Shown: positions 10,699-40,624 of the stretch, piece by piece
Numbering within the stretch: the first letter of the stretch is position 1
Layout: the number at the start of each line of letters is the position of its first letter
Program-made: the position numbers and the translations under genes
Notes under the pieces: generated by a model
Told to the model about the DNA's origin: nothing
Seen by the model: the letters and a program-made list of their open reading frames with translations, nothing else
The model's database searches: none
Origin: Eunapius fragilis
Lineage: Eukaryota > Porifera > Demospongiae > Spongillida > Spongillidae
Direction of reading: 5' to 3'
Assembly: GCA_963681505.1 (NCBI GenBank)
Contig: OY811984.1
Coordinates: forward strand, 6,214,435-6,278,434
DNA: 64,000 bases

Positions 10699-12034
10699 GG
10701 GAATTGACCTGCCATCTTTATCTCCATCTTTGCTGCATGCTATTGGTTTTGAAGTCAAAAGGGTTATTGCAAAATAAATTTTCATGCTCGAAATGTGTTT
10801 AGAATCTCTTTCTATTGAAGCCCAGGGACCTTCAATTTAATTCAAACCTAAACAAAAATTGTGATGCAGGCAACATGCTAGTAGGGAACGAGTGTTTTGT
10901 CGCATCAGCACAATACTAGTCTGACGTGGGTGCCTGGTCCTTATTTGGTCAGTTATCTTGCAATTCTGTTCAATACCTCAAGTGCTTTATTCCCCCCAAC
11001 ATCCACCATTGGTAGTTCCAAAACTACATGCAGAGCCATTTCCTGTCAGCACATGCTTGGTCATTTTGTAACTCACCAATATATATAGAGGCATAGAACT
11101 GAATCTATGTAAATTTTCAAATAGCTAATTGACTATACCTGCGTAACATCAAAGTCACATGCGGCGTGTTAAATTAGATTATCCAACATTTTGATGTACA
11201 GTTTACTATAGGGCATTTTAATGAATGGGGCATTTTAAATGAAATGGTCAATCATCTTCGTATGAGGATTGCAACATACATGCATAGGTAAATTAAAACA
11301 ACACATTTTATTTACCGTAAACTACCTGTTAGAACACACACCCCTCCGCCCCCAATGCGCGAGATAGAAAAAAAAAGGGTACTTTTTAAAATCACCGTAA
11401 CTCAGTAACCATTTACGCTAGCGCTTACCTTTTTCAAACTTTTGTAGGACTACCATTCCTTTCCAGGAAGTTTGAAAAAGGTAATACAAGCGCTAGCGTA
11501 AATGGTTACTGAGTTACGGTGATTTTAAAAAGTACCCTTTTTTTTTCAATCTCGCGCGTTGGGGGCGGAGGGGGGGGGGGGGGGGGGGGGGGGGGTTCTA
11601 ACAGGTAGTGTACGGTAATACCTTCTATAATCACCGGATATGATTGTGCCAATGTTATCCAGCAAAACAAAATCACCCTTGTGATACTTTTTCAAATTTT
11701 CCAGGACAAGCAAAATAAAAGTAACGCTCGCATTGAAATGTATGACTAATTATAAATTCAGTGCCCAATAACTTTATGATCGAGAGTTCAATTTAGGATG
11801 CGTAAGGAGAACATTTGATAGAAGCTCTTTGGAGTTTGGAAAATCAAAAACTTGATAAACTATCCAGAAGTGTGATTTTGCTGGACACTATTATTTTAAC
11901 CTGCATACCAAAATGGCGGACCATTATGAATGGTTAGTAACTTATGAATAACCTTAGTTAGGAATAATAATTCGTAATTAAGCCGGACGTGACGTTAAGG
12001 AATCATCTTCTGGGGGCGTTGCCTAACTGTAGAG
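10699..12034. other. Intergenic region before CHMP4 copy C
   Basis: AT-rich with no coding signal, apart from the foldback element at 11313-11617 and the promoter-like sequence just before 12035. Confidence 0.6.
11313..11617. mobile_element. Foldback MITE-like element
   Basis: Ends are inverted repeats: TACCGTAAACTACCTGTTAG at 11313 and its imperfect complement CTAACAGGTAGTGTACGGTA ending 11617. The interior is also palindromic: AAAATCACCGTAACTCAGTA (about 11388) pairs with TACTGAGTTACGGTGATTTT (about 11506), with CGCTAGCG inside each arm. A poly-G run of about 25 interrupts the right arm. Confidence 0.8.
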
Positions 12035-13784
12035 ATGGCATCAGCGTTAGCGCGCTTGTTCGGAGGTGGGAAGGGCAAGGAAGACCAGCCCTCGCCTCAG
12101 GTAGCAATACAGAAGTTGAGAGAGACGGAAGAAATGTTGGGCAAGAAGTCTGAGTTCCTAGAAAAGAAAATTGCTAAGGAGCTAGCGGCAGCCAAGCAAG
12201 CTGGGATGAAGAACAAGAGAGGTGAAAGAACACTCCCCTCTTCCCCCCCCCCCCCCCCCCCCTCCCCCTCGACACTATAAACTTAGGCTACTACTGACTT
12301 TAACGTCATCGGTTCTCTTTTTTTTTTTAATTTTTTAGCCGCCATGAACGCCCTGAAACGAAAGAAGCGGCTCGAGAAACAGCTTCAGCAGATTGACGGA
12401 ACCCTCTCGACCATCGAGTTTCAGCGTGAGGCCTTGGAGAATGCCCAAACCAACACTGAGGTCCTCAATAACATGAGCTTCGCAGCCAAGGCTCTAAAGG
12501 CGGCTCACCAGCACTTGTGAGTGACTAGTCTCAAAGTGTTTAGTTACAGCTCGTACTGTTAAGGATGGGATTGTGGTGAGGAGGAGTGGGCACATCCATA
12601 ACTATGAATAATTACACATTGCATAATAGAGCTTGTATGTTGAAATGACAAACAGCAGAGATATGCCTCTACATATATAGGACCGTTGTCGCGAATAGGG
12701 AGCTTGAAATGTACGCATGATTAAAAATTGTGGCCTTTCCATTGCGCAGAAAGACTAGGCATCTCTTATTATTTTGAAAACTTGAAAAAACATGCGTTAA
12801 ATTTCTTTTCGATCCCGTGAGTGCACAAAACTATTAAGAACCAAAGAACCATGGGGTGGGGGGTTAAATATCTGATCCCATACAATTGTGTCTAACTTTT
12901 CATCTTGATTAGGTTTGATAGTGGTCGTAAAAATGCACTTACAATGAAACAACAGCTGATTAAAAAATCTCAGAAATCCCATGATGATAGCACACCCAAG
13001 TCTAATCAGTTTCAAGCAAGCTTTGATCACGTTGCGACTGTCATGCTGAACTTAACACTTGTCTGTAGTCCAATTTGCCTACATTTGCCTATCAACCTGC
13101 TAAGAAAATTAATGTTCAGTAACATTTACGATTTAAAAATTAAAAAACTTAGATTTATGTATTTTTGCACAGTATAGACATCCAACCAGAATGGGCCTGG
13201 TGCGTTAAGGGTGTATTATTGAAACCATGTTCCTTATTATGCAACAGAGACGTTGAAGATGTCCAGGACATGATGGACGATATCCAGGAGCAAAATGAGT
13301 TGGCTGACGAAATCACAAATGCACTGTCGAGTCCTGTTGGGTTTGGTCAGGATGTGGACGAGGTAAGTGAGTGATTGTGGTGTGTTGAGTGTTCAAAGGA
13401 TGCTATGTATATGTATAATAAAACTATATATATATATGTGCATATTCGTAATGCATAATCCATGATTTTTATAACTGGTCACTAGTAACTAGTTTCACCC
13501 CTTCTCCACTTAAGGATGAGCTTCTGGCTGAGCTGGAAGGGATGGAGCAGGAAGAACTGGAAAAGGACTTGCTTGAGGTGCCTGCAGGTGGCAGCAGGTT
13601 ACCAGAGGACACCATTGGTGTGGACGACCTACCTTCAGTTCGTAAGTATCTGGCCTGAAGATGGTTTGAGCTATTTTTACATCACTTCTAACCTATGTTT
13701 GTAACAGCCACTAAGACTCCCAAAGCTAAAGTCAAGACTGATGATGATGATCTCAGAGAGCTAGCTGGCTGGGCCACCTCATAA
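12035..13784 (+). CDS. CHMP4: CHMP4 (Snf7/VPS32) ESCRT-III subunit, copy C
   Basis: Third intact copy, 227 aa. Exons 12035-12221, 12339-12516, 13248-13362, 13515-13641 and 13708-13784 join in phase. It is very close to copy A: exon 1 protein is identical, and elsewhere only a few replacements are seen (HQHL for HQQL, DVEDV for DVDDV, LADE for LSEE, EELEK for EDLEK, LAGWATS for LASWATS). Intron 1 contains a poly-C run (12246-12262). A CRE-like TGACGTTA lies 37 bp upstream of the ATG. It is probably functional; whether the copies differ in expression cannot be seen from sequence. Confidence 0.95.
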
Positions 13785-13995
13785 GGGTCTACTAAATGAC
13801 CTGCCATTTTTTTTAAATTGTTCATCTGAGATACACATAGATCTATAACCTATTTACCTGTGTTTGTGTGTGAGTATATAATGTCTGCTTTCAATAGTGA
13901 ACATTGGCCACTAATATTTTGGATACTTTATAACTGGATTTTAAAGCATCTGCAGTTTTTAGTAAGCGACATCTATCAGTATGCAATAGGCCAAT

Positions 13996-14215
13996 TATTT
14001 TGGAACGATACAAATTTTGGCAGCCGTACACAGCATGTTTTGGAACACAACTCCATTGGGAGGCCTTACATCCCTAACAATTGTAAACAGGTTGGGAAGC
14101 CTTACATCCCTAACAATGGTAAACAAGTTGGGAGGCCTTACATCCCTAACAATGGTAAACAGGGATGCTAGTTACAGGATTTACTGCTCCAACATTTTTT
14201 TACCGTTCCAAAATA
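13996..14215. mobile_element. Short MITE-like element with internal tandem repeat
   Basis: TATTTTGGAACG at 13996-14007 is matched by its reverse complement CGTTCCAAAATA at 14204-14215. Inside are three copies of a roughly 36-bp unit containing GCCTTACATCCCTAACAATG (14075-14160). It lies between the CHMP4 array and the TRAPPC8 stop. Confidence 0.6.
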
Positions 14216-14403
14216 GTTGACCCTACAGTAGGGCTTGTTGTCATCATTGTAATTGGTTTCTGAAGCTTTTACTTTCTACTTGATGCAGTTTGAGTACTTA
14301 GCTTATTTTACATGGCCATGTGTGGAAGAACAACCGAAGGGAATAAACAGTACAAAAACAAAGTACAGGCGTCAATATGCACGTTGCAACCACACACACA
14401 ACA

Positions 14404-31930
<17,527 letters not shown>

Positions 31931-32263
31931 TGGCCAAGAGCGTTAGGACAACAAGCTTCAAATACAGCTTGCACCGCCAGCGTAGAAGGGCCTCCTTCGG
32001 TTACGCTCCTGGGTGCATACAATTCATATATAGAAAGACGGGTCCCACGTAAGTGTCTCGTGATTACTCACGTGACAAATAACAAATAAAGGAAAAAATA
32101 AAATAGAACTAGAGGTCTTGTTCTGAGCCCTCTCTGTGCAAGTAAAACCGTTTCGGCTTGGAGGAGTATAGGCTAACTGTACTGCCAAGTGCTTTTTGCA
32201 TTAGTGCGCGCGTGTGCTTAGTCATAAGGTGCTATTATACCTCAAGAGTTGCCGAAAGAAGTG
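31931..32263. promoter_or_regulatory. Shared divergent promoter TRAPPC8 / VAP
   Basis: 333 bp between two divergent start codons. TCACGTGA at 32068-32075 is an E-box within the TFEB/MiT-type CLEAR-like consensus. A CG-rich GTGCGCGCGTGTGC lies near 32201. No TATA box is obvious close to either start. Confidence 0.5.
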
Positions 32264-35059
32264 ATGGCGACCGAGAAAGAGAAAAAGCCTCCGAAGCAAC
32301 AAGCGATTGAACTGGATCCCCCGGTCGAATTGGTATTCAGAGGTGGGCTTTATATAATCAATAGCACCTTTTTTTTGTCCTTTCCGTTCTTTGTGGTAAG
32401 GGAGATTTGGAGAAAACTGCGGAGAGTTCTAAAAATAATATGGACAACATCTTGAACTCTGCACAGGTCCCTTCACCGATGTAGTCACCTCCTCGCTGAA
32501 ACTGAGGAACCCAACAAAAAACATCATCCTCTACAAAGTGAAGACAACAGCCCCAAGGCAATATTGCGTAAGACCAAACAGCGGTGTTCTGAATGCCGGA
32601 GAAGAAGCTTCAGTTTCTGGTAATGACAGGACTTCTGTGTTTTTGAATGTGTGACTTTTCCTTTGGCCTTGAAACACTGGTGATCCAATTTTTTTATCGA
32701 AACCCTCCGTTTACAGTCATGCTGCAACCTATCGACCTGTCCCAACCCGACTCGGAGAGAAGCAAACACAAGTTCATGGTGCAGACAATGTTCGCACCGC
32801 CGGACTTCGTGCCTGAGCAGCTGGACGCTGCAGTGAGTTCGTAAAAAGTTTTTTTTTTAATACGCGCCTCCAAGCGTGGTGCTGAACTTGGAATACTTAA
32901 CGCTTGGAACTATTGACTCGCGTTTAGGGGGTTTTCATACACACACGCACACGCACACGCACACGCACACACACACCAAAAAGATAACATGCTGGGTGGG
33001 GGTAGAGGGGTGCTTATTTTGTCGTAGCATCTCGGCAATGCTGCTGGAGTGACATTCTGTGAGTAGTAGAATTCTCTTTGTCTTGATACTAGCTATATAG
33101 CCCACCATTTTTACTGAGCGGGGAGACTGGAATTTACATCAAGAGGTCAATTCCTCACGTGTGCATTCCAACTATAGGGAGTTTATGTCCGTGGTTACCA
33201 CTGGTGCAAAAGGTATATAGAGCCTGCGTGGACCACCACCAGTCCCCAACCCCCCTAGCCTCATGGATCTATATAGTCTCTTGTGTGGTTTGTGTGAGGG
33301 TGATTTAAGTATTAGTGGGATGTTATGTGAGGGAGATGTATGTATTAATCTTAATACCATCAAAATGGAGCTCGCTAGTTGCCTACCAGAGAAAATGGGC
33401 TATTTCAGATAGTTACTATGGCAATTATCTGATCTGTTAGTGTGGGTGTGGTGTGAGGGGGGGGCTATGTGGTATGTATTTATTAGTGAGGTATAGGAGG
33501 TGTCAGTAGTAAGGGGAGGGGCTAACAGGAGTAAGACTGTCAGTTGCATCGATAGTTGGGTAGGAGGAGGAGTGGTGGGGTGTGGGGAGGGGCAGGTAGG
33601 AGGAGGGGTGGGTGTGATATGGGAGGATGGATGGTGTGGGGCAGGGTAGGAGGAGGGTGATGTGGGGTGGGGTGTGGGGCAGGTAGTAGGAGGGTGATGG
33701 GGTGTGGTATGGGGCAGGGTAGGAGGAGGGTCGATGTGGGGTGTGGGGCAGGGTAGGAGGAGGGTGGTGTGGGGGTGTAGTATGGGGCAGGTAGGAGGGG
33801 TGTGGTGTGGGGCAGGGTAGGAGGAAGGGTGATGTGAGGTGTGGGGCAGGGTAGGAGGAGGGTGGTGGGGTGTAGTATGGGGCAGGGTAGGAGGGGTGGG
33901 TGTAGTATGGGGCAGGGTAGGAGGGGTGGGTGTGGTGTGGGGCAGGGTAGGAGGAAGGGTGATGTGGGGAAGGGGTGGTGTGAGGCAGGGTAGGAGGAAG
34001 GGTGGTTGCGGGCGTGGTATTTATGTAATGTGGGGTGTGGTATGGGGCAGGTTAGGAGATGTGGGGGTGTGGTATGGGGCAGGATCAGTACTATAGGTGA
34101 TGTGGGTGTGTGGTATGGGGCAGAGGAAACTTTGTATGGTGTATAGCAGGATCAGTAGTAGGGGGATGGGCTAGCATGAGGAGGTACCCACCCCATGGGG
34201 AATCTCCTGTGCCCTCCTCCCCACAGTGTAGCTTTCTTCAACTTTTAGTGACCCAAACGAAAGCAATGGACTTGTATACACGTACCAGATAGTGTAGGAG
34301 TTTGTTCCAATTGCAGGCCCACACTGGAGGGTGTTAGGTTTCCTACCCACAAGGGAATGTACACATTTGCATTACGAAGCATTGAAATTGCTGGAAACCT
34401 CTCAGCAGGCAACAATTAACTACCACTAGCTACCAAAATATTCCCTTGGGGTAACTGCTAATTAAGACGAATTTGGCACTTTGTTACAATACAAGATAGG
34501 AGCAGAAGCTGTTCAGTTTCAATTAGTTACCAATTATCAGCTAGCAAATAGTTTAAATATATTAAAACTGCTAGATATAAAAGGATTAGCGGGCACCATT
34601 TGAGTCTATCACATCATTCGTAATGGTTTACAGTTGATGCATACTGCTTTGATAGGCACTGCTGCAGTCACAAGAACATTATTAAAAAGCACAGTTTTTG
34701 AATGTGATTTGAAGGTGCCTTACACGTTATTGCACCGTATTTACACAAAGTGCCCTGTAATATGTACACAGCATAGGGCTATGGATGTATTATAATGCAA
34801 TAGTTGAGGTCTAGATAGAATTACATGTGGCCAGTCTACTGTAGGTTTCCTCTTATTTTTCTTGGTAATGCTGCAGCCTTTGCAGTTTCAGCTCTCACCA
34901 ACTAAGTATAGTTGCAGCGTGTGATGGATTAATGCCAGTGGTGGATCTGGGGGGCATGTCATGTGCCTCCCCCTTTTATTCGTCTAATTATGTATTCATA
35001 GTTGCGCAATATAGTGTTTTTAATTGCATTTTGTACATATAGCTACCAAAAGCTTCCGC

Positions 35060-35091
<32 letters not shown>

Positions 35092-38000
35092 TTCGGTGAA
35101 CCATGCCGATTTCAAACTTAGTTATAACTTTAAATAATTGGTGCCCCCTCCCTCCCCCCTTTCCTGGATCCCGCCCCTGAATGCTGTACCCTGCTTTGAC
35201 CAACTGCCTTGAGTATTAGATCACTTGCAGGGATCCTTTGGTTTGCAGTCTATTTCAAAATTCATGACTTTATATAATGAGCTGGACACCATTGTATCAG
35301 GGGGTTTTGACAATGAATCAGCTTGATTATAAAACATCCAGGCTAAATATATTATGTACGGTCATTGGCCAGTGAGCTGTAACTATTTTTCATGCGCATA
35401 TTCGCATCAGTAAAATCGTACGAGTAATGTGTGATAACAAGCATGTGATTATTATTATTTTTAATTTGCTGTGATAGTGACTTCGCGAGCTCCAGAATGA
35501 GCAACAGCTCTCGGGTTTTATACATTGGTAGGGGCACAAACACATTTGGGAGCTATTCCACCCTGCATTTTTGCTCAGGATGCACAGTTTTTGCATTACA
35601 TAACAATGGACTAGTTTTTGGAGAGAGTGCGGCATTTATTTTTGACTCAATATTCCAAAATCTGGAGGCTCTATTTGTCCAAGTTATTTGGATACAGATG
35701 TGAGCGTGATGAGACTTGTTAATGGACCATCTATGCGTAGACGAAATCGGTCAATATCGTCTACCCGTAGACAGCAATTTTCGGGTATTAATATCATTCG
35801 TTCTCTTACTGAGCCATCTAAACAGGTTAAACAACACATGAGTAGGGACACTTTGCTTCTCTGACAACTGGATTGCTAACTTTCACGCAAGGTCACTCCA
35901 TTGAGCAGCTACTTTAATGACATGCTGCTCACCGAAGCGACCTTGCGTGAAAGTTAGCAATCAAGTTGTCAGAGAAGCAAAGTGTTCCTACCCATGTGTT
36001 CAACCTGTTTAGACTGCTCAGTAAGAAAACGAATATTTTTTGGAGGATATTAATTCCCAAAAATTGCTCTGAAGTTGTGTCTACAGGTAGATGATTTTGA
36101 CTGATTTCGTCTACGCATAGATGGTCCGTCGATTTAACATTAATGTTAAATCGTTGTCTACGCGTAGATGATTGTATATAGTATACATTGATGGAGTAAA
36201 GTTATAAATGCTACCTACCCATGTGTTGCTTAACCTGTTTAGATGGCTCAGTAAGAAAATGAATATTTTTTGGAGGATATTAATACCCGAAAATTGCTCT
36301 GAAGTAGTGTCTACAGGTAGATGATTATGACCAATTTCGTCTACATGTAGATGGTCCGTCAATTTCCTAACTTAACATATCGATAGAAACACTAATACAA
36401 AACCGGATTGATGTTCATCATAAACCCCCCCCCCCCCTTATCTGCTGGTTTTATTCAAAAGCAAATTGTTGTATAATAAAAGAACCAAAAATATTACCCT
36501 CAGGGAAAACATTAAACCCATGTCTTCAAGGTTGCGATATTTTTCACATGTTGTGTTGTTCGTTTCCTGGGAGCTGGTTTGTTGCTAGGTGTTATTACTA
36601 CTTTAATAACTTGCACTTTGTTACAATGTGGCCATTTTGAACGTAAACTCAAGGGCGCTGCCACATGGACTTAAGAAATTAATTGCCACTCCCCATTCTC
36701 AGAGCAAATAAATTACACAAGTAATATACAGACCTTAGTGATGAGGTATTGGGCCACAGACCTTAGTGATGAGGTATTGGGCCCGGTGCAACAACAGGGT
36801 GGTAGGATGGGTGTCAGAGGAGGTAGGAAGAGCATCTGTTAGGGTGGTAGGATGGGTGTCAGAGGAGGTAGGAAGGGCAGCTGTTAGGGTGGTAGGATGG
36901 GTGTCAGAGGAGGTAGGAAGGGCATCTGTTAGGGTGGTAGGATGGGTGTCAGAGGAAGGAATGCAGTGTGTGTGTGTGGGGGGGGGGGTTGTGCATTTTG
37001 ACTATTCCTCCTAAACAACCTGATCCCATCACTCAACTCAAACTGTAATGTCCAGGTCATCATCTCACGGATATGTCTGTACACACGGTCATACAAATGT
37101 ATTCCTGGTATGATGACATCAGACATTTTGAGGGCAGAGAAGCAATCAACATTGCATATATATTGTTGGCACTGGTTAATTATTCAGTCGAAACAGCTGT
37201 GTTATAGTATACTAGTGTGCAGCTGTGAAAAATCACGGGCTGATTATTTTAAAATAGTCTTTAACATACATACCCTGTGCTACATCACCCTTATCACGTT
37301 CGTTGACTGTTTTACGAAGAGGTTTGTGCACTTGGATCCCTCTTTGCATCCTCCTGTGGGCGTCCCGCCAAGAGCAGCTTTTATAATGCCATGGTTACGT
37401 TAGTATGATACAAAGGGTCTTACAATAAGTTATAATTCTTTTTTTAATACTGTTTTATCCAATGTTGCATAATAATCTACCACCTGTTCTAACATACGGT
37501 TACTACGCAACCTCTATAACATGCCCGCACAATACAAATACTTCATGGGATTATTATTGTCAGATAGTAACTACATGTTCTCGGCCTGTACGATGAGACT
37601 TGAGAGTGAACCACAATAGCGTTGCTTTTATTGTTGCTGCATGTGATGACATTATTACCTGTACAGGCATGTAGGTTTTGTGGCAAGCATGGTCGCTAAG
37701 TACGCGTTGCTATGTACGTTTGTTTGGGAGGTGGTTGTTCCTTTTGGTTGTTAGGTAAGGTACGCATACCTATAGGCGCTAGGCCAAGTAGATAAATAAG
37801 TTACGCGGACATACATTGGAAATTTTAGTATTAAATGAGCTCCCTTGACAACTAACCACCCCATGTGTCATGTGAGCTCCCTTGACAACTAACCACCCCA
37901 TGTGTCATGTGATCTCCCCTGACAACTAACCACCCCATGTGTCATGTGATCTCCCCTGACAACTAACCACCCCATGTATGGTTTTTTTTTTGTCTGCTTC

Positions 38001-38514
38001 AGTGGAAATCAGCTGGCAAAGATATGCTTATGGACTCTAAACTGAAATGTGTGTTTGATGAGACGCCTGCTGCCCCTTCTGCCCCCAATTTTCCGGTAAA
38101 TACATTTGTGTGGTTATAACTTGTTAGTGTGTAAATATTTGTGGGTAAGTATGTAGTGTGATTGGGTAAATTAGTGTATAAGATGAGCCATTGTCTGTAC
38201 ACATGTGAAGGTAGTGGGCACAAGCCAGTTTTTTTCATTTGGGGACGGGGGGGGGGGGAGAAGGGGAAGCGTATAAGTAGTGTGTGTCTTACGCTTTTTG
38301 TGTGTGCTTTACATGATATCATAGTTTTTGGCTTATGTTTTATGCATCCATATGATGACTCAAAAATCACCATTGCTCCACTCCTCTCCTCCTTCAGGAC
38401 AATGATGCTGCAGCAGCTGCTGCAAATGGAGGCAAAGCTGCTCTAGAGGAGAGCACCTCGTTGCCAATGACGACACTTCATGAGCAATCACAAGTAAACA
38501 AAAATGTACAGGTA

Positions 38515-38589
<75 letters not shown>

Positions 38590-39934
38590 TGGTACTAGAG
38601 GCTTTAATGGTGATGCCTACTAGGATTCGGAGCCACAGCCAGCTAAGACTATGCCTACGCAGCCATCACAGGTACTAGCTGGTACAACACCTGCCAAGGC
38701 TGCCCCTGTAAAGGTAATGGTGCCCCACCCCCTCAAGTTTTTCGTGCATGGTTGTTGTACATGTAGGAAATGTGATGATGAATGTGTGGGAAGTGGAGGG
38801 GTGTAAGGTGGATGTGGGAAGTGGTGGGTGTAAGGTGGATGTGTGGGAAGTGGTGGTGTAAGGTAGACGGGTGGGAAGTGGAGGGGTGTAAGGTGATGAT
38901 GTGTGTGTGAAGGGTAGTTTCTATAACATAACCATAACCTCGTCCCCATCACATCCATGATTACAACAGGCCCTCCACATCATATAGGAAAAGGGGTCCG
39001 GTAGGACACCCAGCATTACAATAAACACCCTCCACAAGGTTTTCTAATTATCACTAAATTGCCAGAACCATGTAGCTGGTCCATTGTTACTGACAGTAGC
39101 TTCTTGTCCCAACATCTGGACCTTAATATTACTACGCAGGGCTGTACGCAACATTTGATCATATATTGGATGCTGGGAACCTTGGCCCACTCAAGGAAGC
39201 TGCAATGGCTAATGGTCAAAAGGGCCTATTCATGTGGGCATTGTTAGCGCTTGGCATAGCTGTCCCTCCCACTCCTAATACTTGCATTGAGGTATGATCT
39301 CTGTGGGCTTGTAGGTTCCATCTTTGTACTGTGGGCCAAGCCAGCATTGTGACCATGTCACTGTAGGGGGTCATTGGTCGGGGCTATTGGGATGTATTTA
39401 GGGGGCTGTGTTGTGTGAACCTTTGGACATTCAAAGTTTCTGCAGCCACTCATTATATCATTTATGAGAGATACTATCCTTTGCAATGTTAGATTTAGAT
39501 GTTACTTGGTTCTATAACCATCTTTGCCTCACACAACTGCAGGCTGATTCAGAGAAAGACAAGGCGCAGCTCGAATCGGTAAACAAAATTAATGTTGCAT
39601 ATACAATTTAAATTTCATCCATCCGTTTTTAAAAATAATTTAGAACGTGAGATTGCTTCAAGAAAAGGTCGAAAAGCTGATGAAGGAGAATGATCAACTC
39701 AAGGTTAGTCGTTGCCCCCACCCCGTGGACCACCTATGAACATGGCTTACCTTCCAGGGGGAGGCAAGCAAGTTGAGGCAAAGGGTTCCTCCCACCACTG
39801 CACACTCCACCACCATGGCAGCTGGGTCTGCTGTTCACAGATCACAGCAATCCTCCTCACCACTAAGCATAGTTGCAATCCTACTGATCCTCGTGGCACT
39901 ACTTTTGGGTTACCTTGTGGGTCGAGTGCTTTAA
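32264..39934 (+). CDS. VAPB: VAP (VAMP-associated protein A/B), ER contact-site receptor
   Basis: Tail-anchored ER protein whose MSP domain binds FFAT motifs and tethers the ER to other organelles. Nine exons join in phase: 32264-32342, 32467-32619, 32717-32832, 38003-38095, 38398-38511, 38624-38713, 39543-39578, 39644-39703 and 39758-39934. Residues 18-125 form the MSP domain ([20 protein letters not shown], then the VAP signature region [20 protein letters not shown]-type end [10 protein letters not shown]). An Ala/Pro/Gln-rich linker, a short coiled coil ([17 protein letters not shown]) and a C-terminal membrane anchor ([18 protein letters not shown]) follow. Intron 3 is 5.2 kb and holds repeats and a foldback element. 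Animals often have both VAPA and VAPB; this cannot be assigned to either, so the symbol is nominal. Confidence 0.95.
33440..34135. repeat. G-rich degenerate minisatellite in VAP intron 3
   Basis: Irregular GTGTGGGGCAGGGTAGGAGG units with GTGATGTG spacers, about 25 copies. Low complexity. Confidence 0.9.
35059..35091. repeat. Poly-C tract
   Basis: About 33 consecutive C in VAP intron 3. Confidence 0.95.
35722..36361. mobile_element. Long foldback element with a third partial arm
   Basis: Left arm about 35722-35910 and right arm about 35933-36125 are long inverted copies. TTCTCTGACAACTGGATTGC pairs with GCAATCAAGTTGTCAGAGAA, and GGACCATCTATGCGTAGACG with CGTCTACGCATAGATGGTCC. A third copy of the outer right arm follows at about 36205-36361 in direct orientation (CTACCCATGTGTTG, GGAGGATATTAATACCCG, CTACATGTAGATGGTCCGTC). 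Each arm contains repeated CTACxxGTAGA palindromes. No coding capacity. VAP intron 3. Confidence 0.82.
36786..36958. repeat. 45-bp tandem repeat, about 4 copies
   Basis: Units read GGTGGTAGGATGGGTGTCAG followed by AGGAGGTAGGAAGGGCATCTGTTAG. VAP intron 3. Confidence 0.93.
37831..37980. repeat. 39-bp tandem repeat, 4 copies
   Basis: Units read GAGCTCCCTTGACAACTAAC followed by CACCCCATGTGTCATGT, ending just before the acceptor of VAP exon 4. Confidence 0.93.
38517..38586. repeat. (GT)n microsatellite in VAP intron 5
   Basis: About 35 GT dinucleotides starting 6 bases after the GTAATG donor, so the intron starts almost directly in the repeat. Confidence 0.97.
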
Positions 39935-40130
39935 CCTGGCTGTCTGAGGTCAAGACCAGATTGTGTATTTCTAGTTAGGAGTCCTCCATGTAAAGATTTT
40001 GTGTCGTTCTCATGGGTCGTGCATTCCTTGTTTACAACAATTCTAGTCGCACGTTTTCTTTTGAATAATAAAAAATTCCAAACATATGAAATATTAACAC
40101 GCACAGAAACAAACAATTAGATATATGCGG

Positions 40131-40558
40131 TCAGCAACATTTGTTTCCGCCATTATCCCCTTTCCCGGACTTGGCATTCTGTTTTGGCGGCTTGATTCTT
40201 AGTGCAATAGCGTCGAACATCTTTTGAACTCCTGTACCGTCTTTCGCCGACACTTCGAATATCATGTCTAAAGCGATGTCATTGTTCTCAGCATACTGGT
40301 GAGCCCTTTGGACTGCTACCTTGCGTTCGGTCTCGGCTAGGTCCACCTTGTTTCCCACGAGAACCGTTATGATGTCAGACTGTGCCCTCGAACCTGCGGA
40401 CAGGGCGTTCTCTGCCCAGTTCGTTAAGGAATCAAAGGTGTCCGAGTCGTCGATGCTGTATACAAGCATGACGACCTTCGACCAGCGGAAGTACGTTTGT
40501 GGTATGGTACTCATGTGTCGTTCGAGGCCCGCAGTGTCGTACATGGTCATCTAGAGAG

Positions 40559-40624
<66 letters not shown>

